In this document: positions 58,140-64,000 of the stretch, piece by piece
How the letters are laid out: every line of letters begins with the position of its first letter
Position numbering within the stretch: the stretch's first letter is position 1
Source: Monodelphis domestica
Lineage: Eukaryota; Chordata; Mammalia; Didelphimorphia; Didelphidae
DNA: 64,000 bases
Assembly: GCF_027887165.1 (NCBI RefSeq)
Contig: NC_077227.1
Span: 446,338,462 to 446,402,461 of the forward strand
Direction: 5' to 3'
Notes under the pieces: generated by a model
Database searches by the model: none
What the model saw: only the letters and a program-made list of their open reading frames with translations
What the model was told of the DNA's origin: nothing
Translations under genes and position numbers: made by a program

Positions 58140-58330
58140 CTTTAATAGCATCTAATACTTTGACATTATTCAGACCTAGTTTCAAATCCTTCCCAGCTCT
58201 TCCATTAATTTGATGTGGGATCTTGAGAAAATGATTTCATTTTTTTGGCTTTTGTTTCTTCATCTATAAATTTAGGGCGTTGGACAAGGAGAACTCCAAA
58301 ATCTTTTTGGAGAGTTTACAACTCAGTTCT
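58140..58330 (+). repeat. MIR-type SINE fragment, sense
   Basis: AGACCTAGTTTCAAATCCTT, GATCTTGAGAAAATGATTTC, TTCATCTATAAATTTAGGGC: degenerate sense MIR. Confidence 0.6.
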
Positions 58331-58665
58331 TAGAGAAAATGATGTAAATCTAAATGTATTTTTTAAATTTCTGACAATTTTTATTAATACATCATAGAAC
58401 ATCACAAATTAATTAAATTTAAAATAAAACTATTACTTCCCTTGGATAATTTCATGTGAAATGAATATAAATCTGTTTTCATCTTTTCTTAGGGGATAGA
58501 ATATAATAAACCTTTCTGTACAGGGTTTTTTGGCTTTATTTCTTGAGAAACAAAATGGAAGATTTAATTTGAGTGTACATTTGGCAAAAATGTCATGCTT
58601 ATATAGTATGTAAGCTCTGGTTCTTTCTCTCAAACTATTCAGATTAATAGGTCAAGGCTCTAGAA

Positions 58666-59049
58666 CAGTGGTTCCCAAACTTTTTACACAGGGGGCCAGT
58701 TCACTGTCCCTCAGACTGTTGGAGGGCCGGACCCTAACCCTAACCCTAAACCCTAACCAGGCAGCAGGATACACAGTGCAGAATCTCCTCCCCCAGATCT
58801 CCACTCACCATGCTGATGTCTTCCATTGTGCAGCCACGGCGCCTTGTTCTAAGGTGCCACACAAAGGATTATGTCACTGGAAGTAGTACTGTACATGAGT
58901 GATGCCTCACTTTGCAGCGCCACCACATACAGTGCTCCTCTCACTGACCACCAATGAAAGAGGTGTTCCTTCTAGAAGTGCAACGGGGGCCAGATAAATG
59001 GCCTCAGGGGGCCACATGTGGCCTGCAGGCCACAATTTGGGGACCCCTG
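58666..59049 (+). mobile_element. hAT-type non-autonomous element with perfect 8-bp target duplication
   Basis: 384 bp. Starts CAGTGGTTCCCAAACTTTTT; the end GGGGACCCCTG reverse-complements to CAGGGGTCCCCAAATTGTGG, giving imperfect TIRs. The perfect duplication CTCTAGAA flanks it (58658-58665 and 59050-59057). It contains GGGGGCCAGTTCACTGTCCC and GGGGGCCACATGTGGCCTGC, as in mammalian hAT/Charlie-type elements. No transposase. An internal CCCTAA run is listed separately. Confidence 0.95.
58732..58758 (+). repeat. Telomere-like (CCCTAA)n run
   Basis: Three perfect CCCTAA units, one extra A, then CCCTAACC: 27 bp of vertebrate telomere-type repeat, directly after the GGAGGGCCGGA motif inside the hAT element. 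Confidence 0.95.
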
Positions 59050-59057
59050 CTCTAGAA

Positions 59058-60040
59058 TGTAACAAATAAAAGGTGGTCTGGAGGCTTGGCACCATATTTA
59101 TAGATATTAATAAAAAGAGAGAGAAAAGATATCAAGAGATTTCAGCCTGATTATTATTGATTCTTCATTTGGCTGACTGAGTTTCTGCCACCATGGTAGC
59201 ATGGCTTGCCATAGATCAAGGACCAAGAGAAGCTAGCACCTGGATGGCTTAGAGAGTCAAATATCCAGTGCAGGTCTGGAAGCTAAGAGAGAGCAAGAGT
59301 ACTTCCCTCCTAGGTTTAAGAACCCTCCTTGCCCACTTGCTTTCAAAGGCCATGCTTTATGCCCTTCCATGGCACCATGGTTCACTAGGGATGCCCACAG
59401 TGATGCTAGCTCTGCCATGTTGTCACTCCTGCTGATGCTGATGCCAGGAGATGCCAGGACATATTACTCTGTGACACCTACCGAGGGATGGAGGTATTTT
59501 TATTACTCCACATAAGAATGACTAACAAAAATCCCATTCTGGGCTCCAGGGGTAATCCTCAGGGGTTGGGGGTGGTTTTCTAATAAATTCATATGCTGCC
59601 ATCTCGTTATGTTCTCCTAATATCAAATGACTAATATTTCCCTAAAACCATTTAACCAATAAATATCAATTGACTTTTACAAAAGGATATTTGCTAAGAA
59701 AATAGAGCAAGATTTTTTCATCAGCACAAAGTTAGCCAAGAGGAAACAGTCAGAGAATACCCAAGTATGCACTAAAGTCAGGAGGGGAAAGGTCCATCCC
59801 TATCATGCATTTTTGAAAGCAAACTCACCAAACCTCCATATGTTACGAGGAAAAGATATAGTGGACCTTGGCCTGCATTAGCCTATCTACCCATTACAGT
59901 CATGCCACCTTTGGGATAGCCAGCATTAACCCTTCACAGATTTGTGGTTTTGTTTTTAGGAGGTTCACACCCACCCCAGTTTGAAATATGATAATTCAAA
60001 ATCTACTGTGTTCTCTGTACTAAGTAATTAACGGCATATT
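59058..60040. other. Intergenic, unassigned
   Basis: About 1 kb with mixed base composition. Short direct repeats (GATGCTGATGCCAGGAGATG) and no coding exon or recognised repeat family. Could be a diverged LTR or DNA element. Confidence 0.4.
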
Positions 60041-60044
60041 GTGT

Positions 60045-60198
60045 ATGCAGCAAGGTAGCACAGCAGATAAGAGTTCCAAGCCTGGAGTTGGGAGGACCTG
60101 GGTTTAAATCTGGTCTCAGACACTTCTTGCTATGTGAGCAAGTCACTCAACCCTGATTGTCTAGCCCTTACTGCTCTTCTCTTAAAACTGATACTAAG
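60045..60198 (+). repeat. tRNA-derived marsupial SINE, sense, 3' end lost
   Basis: GCAGCAAGGTAGCACAGCAG, GTTGGGAGGACCTGGGTTTA, AGCAAGTCACTCAACCCTG, CTAGCCCTTACTGCTCTTC, ACTGATACTAAG; then the L1 block begins instead of the SINE tail. Confidence 0.88.
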
Positions 60199-60219
60199 TT
60201 CATTTGCAGTGTTATTTGG

Positions 60220-60437
60220 GGGCTTTGGCTTTATATGAGTATTCTCTTACAACAATGACCAATATGGAAGTATGTTTTGCATGATAATACGTGTATAACC
60301 CAGATCAAATTGCTTGCCATCTCTGAAAGGAGGGAGGGAAGGGAGGAGGGAAAGCAATTTGGATCTTATAATTTTGGAAAACATATGTTGAAAATTGTTA
60401 TTATGTGTAATTGGGAAAATAAAATATCTGTGAATAA
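60220..60437 (+). mobile_element. L1 3' UTR fragment, sense
   Basis: TAATACGTGTATAACCCAGA, TCAAATTGCTTGCCATCTCT, GGGAGGGAAGGGAGGAGGGA, TGTAATTGGGAAAATAAAAT: the G-rich 3' UTR and tail of a marsupial L1, from memory of the family. Confidence 0.6.
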
Positions 60438-60439
60438 AA

Positions 60440-60915
60440 TATTTTCCTTTTATTTATTTAGAATATTTTTCCATGGTTACATGATTCATGATTTTCCCCA
60501 CCCCTCTTCCCTCCCACCTCCTAGAGCTGACAAGCAGTTCCACTGGGTTTTACATATATCATTGCTCAAAATCTATTTCTATGTTTTTCACATTTACAGT
60601 AGAGTGACCTTTTCTTAATCATATCCCCATTGAACCACGTGATCAATCATATCTTTTTCTTCTGTGTTTCTGTTCCATCAATTCTTTCTCTGGATGTGGA
60701 TAGTGTTCTTTCTCATAAGTCCCTCTGGATTGTTCTGGATCATTGCATTGCTGCCAGTAGAGAAGTCCATTACATTCGATTGTACCACAGTGTACAATGT
60801 CTCTGTGTATAATGTTCTCCTGGATCTGCTCCTCTCACTCTGTATCAATTCCCGGAGGTCTTTCCAGTTCACATGGAATTCCTCCAGTTCATTATTCCTT
60901 TGAACACAATAATTG
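60440..60915 (-). mobile_element. L1 LINE 3' end, antisense, 5' truncated
   Basis: TTATTTAGAATATTTTTCCA, GTTACATGATTCATGATTTT, AATGTTCTCCTGGATCTGCT and a minus-strand ORF2 end (ELEEFHVNWKDLRELIQSE). It abuts the sense L1 tail at 60437, tail to tail. Confidence 0.85.
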
Positions 60916-60959
60916 AATAAAATATTTTTTAAAGAATTGATACTAAGACACACACACAA

Positions 60960-61925
60960 TATGTCCTCATAAGATAGTCATGTGCTTCATACCCTAGGAA
61001 GTATAAGCTATACCTTATCTAACTCCTACTAGGCTTAATAAAGTTTCAATGTTTTTCCTATGACCTTGACCACTAATGGATAGATGGTACAGAAAGATAC
61101 TTCTTAGAGATCAAATTCCTATTGGCTTAGCTCCGGCTGATCATTTTTATCACTGGGGAAAATGTTTTCCATTCATGCAGTAAATACTCAAAGCCAGCAA
61201 AGGTTTTTTTTATTTTTCCTTCTGCTGGGCTCTTCATTACCCTGTCATTCAGAGGGATGTGGGATTAGATTTTAAATTGCTTAGATTCTCAGTCATAGGA
61301 AAAGCCTTAGCATGGATTATCCAAATCTGTTTGTACAGAATTTTACATGAACATTGAGCAATCATTTGAACTTAAACTGATGAAAGGTTGTTTTGTTTTT
61401 TTTCAAACCCCACACAAAGGTGTTTTTGGAAGACTCTGAGGCATCTGCATTTTTTTTTTCATTTTCTGAGGTAGAAATGGACCACACAGAATTGCCCATT
61501 ATTAGGGAGGAAGAAACTTGCCCTGGAAAATGTGAAATCTGTATATCCTCCATCCCCCTAGCTCCAAGGCCTGACTTTCCTGCAGTTGAGTATATGGCCA
61601 CTTATATATAGGATTTGAAGGATGCCAGACTGAAACCTCTAACTAAAATTTTCTCCTCTGCTGGCTTGCCAGCCATCATGCATGAAATTCTTTCATTAGA
61701 GTTTTATTATAGGCTATTTTAAAATGCAAATACCCTCAGGAGATATAACAGGTAGCTATAAGTTATTTACTTTCTTAATACTTCAAAGGACTTGTGATTT
61801 CATCAGTGTGGGTTTCCTATGTTTGTGCTTTCCAACTCTTCAGAATATAACCCTTCTATGACTTAGTAGATGGTCTTCAAGTCTTGTTGTAGCCAAAATA
61901 ACCTATTGTCTAACAACCCAATTTC
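60960..61925. other. Intergenic, nothing recognised
   Basis: AT-rich, no gene or clear repeat signature recognised; a short CA run at about 60949-60957. Confidence 0.5.
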
Positions 61926-61929
61926 CTTA

Positions 61930-62085
61930 GTATGAACATGCCCTCTCTCCACTCACTTAACCTCTACCCTATTTCAGATTCTCAGAACCTTTTGCCTGGA
62001 CTATTGCAATAATGTACTCACTGGTTGTCTTGCCTTCAGTCTCTTCCCTCTTCATTCTATCCTCCACACAACTGTCAAATTGATA
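61930..62085 (+). repeat. L2 LINE fragment, sense
   Basis: ATTTCAGATTCTCAGAACCT, TGCCTGGACTATTGCAATAA, CTCACTGGTTGTCTTGCC, TCTATCCTCCACACAACTG: classic L2 ORF2-downstream sequence. Confidence 0.85.
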
Positions 62086-62246
62086 TATATTTAATATGCA
62101 TTAATAAAATATTATAGTAATATATAATATTGGAATCAATATACATAGGAATATAATACATTGGAATATACAATACAATCAATATACATAGGAATATAAT
62201 ACATTGGAATATATAATATAAAATATATTTATATATTTATATATAT
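62086..62246. repeat. AT-rich tandem repeat region
   Basis: A 37-bp segment starting AATCAATATACATAGGAATA occurs at 62134-62170 and again, identically, at 62177-62213 (43-bp period). Flanked by pure A/T TATATTTATA-like sequence. Confidence 0.9.
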
Positions 62247-62432
62247 TTAAATCCTTACCTTCTTTCTTAGAATCAATACTCTGTATTGGCTGTAAGGAAG
62301 AAAGAAGAGCAGTAAGGGCTAGGCAATGTAGTTAAATGATTTACCCAGGGTCACACAGCTTAGAAGTATTTGAGGTTAGATTTGAACCCAGGACTTCTGA
62401 ATCTCAGTCCAATGAGCTATCCAGCCATCTCC
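62247..62432 (-). repeat. tRNA-derived marsupial SINE, antisense
   Basis: TTAAATCCTTACCTTCTTTC, GCAGTAAGGGCTAGGCAATG, CCAGGGTCACACAGCTTAG, ending GAGCTATCCAGCCATCTCC. Confidence 0.9.
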
Positions 62433-62439
62433 TGTGTCT

Positions 62440-64000
62440 GACTTAAAAAAATGTTTTATCTTTATTTTATTTTAATAACAAATTTCCACATAAATTTTCT
62501 GAAGTTATATAATTCATGTTGTCTCCTTCTACTCTTCCCTTCCCTCTCCCAGAACTGACAAGCAATTAAATCTGGGTTATACATTTATTTTATATACAAT
62601 ATAATATACAATATAATCTTATAAAACCAAAACACCAAATCACATATCCAAATAAGCAAGTGACAAATCATATTTTCATCTACATTTATATTCTAAAAGT
62701 TCTTTCTCTGAAGGAGGATAGAATGCTTTTTCATAAGTCCTCATAATTGTCTTGGATCATTGTATTGCGTAGCAGTCTATCACATTTGATCATTCCACAA
62801 TTTCAGTTACTGCATATAATGTTCTCCTGGTTCTGCTTATTTCACTCTTCATCAGTTCACATAGGTCTTTCCAGCTTTTTCTGAAATCATCTTGTTCATC
62901 ATTCTTTATAGCACAATAGTATTCCATTACCATCATATACCACAATTTGTTCAGCCATTCCCCAATTGAGGGACACCCCTTTAGTTTCCAATTCTTTGCC
63001 ACTACAAAAAGGGCAGCTATAATATTTTTGTACAAACAGGTCCTTTCCCATTTAAAAAAAATATTCTTAGGAAACAGACCTAGTAGTGGTATTACTGGAT
63101 CAAAAGGTATGCATTCTTTTATAGTCCTTTGGGTACAATTCCAAATCGCCCTCCAGAAGAGTTGTTTCAATTCAGAACTCCACCAGCAATGCATTAGTGT
63201 CCCCATTTTGCCATGTTCTCTCCAACATTTTTTAATTTTCCTTTACTGTCATATTGACCAGGTCTGAAGTGGTTCCTTAGGGTTGTTTTGATTTGCATTT
63301 CTCTATTCAAGAGGGATTCAGAACATTTTTTCATATGATTATTGACAGCTTTGATTTCTTCATCTGAAAAACTGCCTATTCATATCTTTGACCATTTATC
63401 AACTGGGGAAAGACTTGGATTCTTATAAATTTGAATTAGTTCTTTATATATTTGAGAAATGAGACCTTTATCAGAGAAATTTATTATAAAAATTTCCCCT
63501 AGTTTATTGCTTCTCTTCTAATCTTGGTTGCATTGGTTTTGCTTGTATAAAACCTTTTTAATTTAATATAATCAAGGTCATTCATTTACATTTTGTAATG
63601 TTTTCTATCTCTTGCTCGGTCATAAATTCTTCCCTTTTCCCTAGATCTGGCAGGTAAACTATTCTGTGTTCTCCTAATTTATATATAAGATCACTCTTTA
63701 TGTTTAAATCATGTGCTCATTTTTACCTTATCTTGGTATAGGATGTGAGATATTCATCTAAACCTAATTTTTGCCATACTATTTTCTAATTTTCCCAGCA
63801 GTTTTGGTCCATAGTGAGTTTTTAATCCCAAATTCTGGAATATTTGGGTTTAATCAAACACTAGATTGCTGAGATCATTTCCCTCTAGTCTATTACATTG
63901 ATCCACTCTTCTATTTCTTAGCCAGTCTCAGATTGTTTTGATTCTTATTGTTTTATACTATAGTTTAAAATCTTGTACAGCTGGACGGCCGTCTTTCACA
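62440..64000 (-). mobile_element. L1 LINE, antisense, runs off the window end
   Basis: 3' UTR at 62440-62780; ORF2 C-terminus readable on minus from about 63206 to 62790 (GTLMHCWWSSELKQLFWRAI, then PFDPVIPLLGLFPKN, MVMEYYCAIKNDEQDDFRKS, WKDLCELMKSEISRTRRTLY), 138 residues without a stop, the best preserved LINE frame in the window. Beyond 63206 the frame breaks; the 5' part lies outside. Confidence 0.92.

Noticed and set aside
58668..58886. 72-codon open frame across the hAT element
   Set aside because: It starts inside the transposon TIR and reads through the telomere-like run; no transposase similarity.
1..64000. CRISPR array, prokaryotic operon, phage or integron
   Set aside because: Exon/intron structure and mammalian transposons show a eukaryotic nuclear sequence; no regularly spaced repeats with unique spacers.

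Overview
The window is a piece of a marsupial nuclear genome. It is AT-rich with mammalian-style introns. Its interspersed repeats are tRNA-derived SINEs with a GGTTCAAAT B box and a CCTTGGA/AATACT tail, MAR1-like SINEs, MIR/Ther-type CORE-SINEs, old L2, L1 copies and an RTE/BovB-type LINE. No Alu, B1/B2 or other eutherian-specific SINE is seen. The species cannot be fixed from the sequence alone.

One protein-coding gene is supported: BRD7, on the minus strand, running from a start codon at 46576 to a stop at 1959. I rebuilt 17 coding exons. Every intron is GT-AG and every junction keeps frame. The total is 1962 coding nt including the stop, so 653 residues are predicted. The product is the bromodomain subunit of the PBAF SWI/SNF remodeller: a basic N-terminal region, a bromodomain with the acetyl-lysine-binding Asn at residue 211, the conserved BRD7/BRD9-type central domain, and a C-terminal coiled-coil tail. 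Exon 1 lies in a TATA-less CpG island (about 46.0-46.9 kb).

Layout: 1-1.96 kb is the 3' flank and 3' UTR. From 1.96 to 29.1 kb lie exons 17 to 3, with introns holding L2, MIR, SINE, hAT and L1 pieces. From 29.1 to 44.9 kb is the 15.8-kb intron 2, which contains an RTE LINE split by an antisense L1, a hAT element and a second L1; the antisense L1 is itself hit by three SINEs and a short L1 fragment. From 44.9 to 46.9 kb are exon 2, intron 1, exon 1 and the promoter. From 46.9 to 64 kb is upstream intergenic DNA with repeats (two hAT elements with clear target duplications, LINE fragments, a possible LTR), an RFX-type X-box palindrome in apparently unique sequence, and an antisense L1 that runs off the window end.

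I found no second gene, no RNA gene that I can support, and no undescribed system. The most unusual items are a telomere-like CCCTAA run inside a hAT element, the nested RTE/L1/hAT block, a poly(A)-less L1 fragment with an 18-bp target duplication, and a tandem NAGNAG acceptor at BRD7 exon 15. Protein family comparisons are from memory, not from a search.
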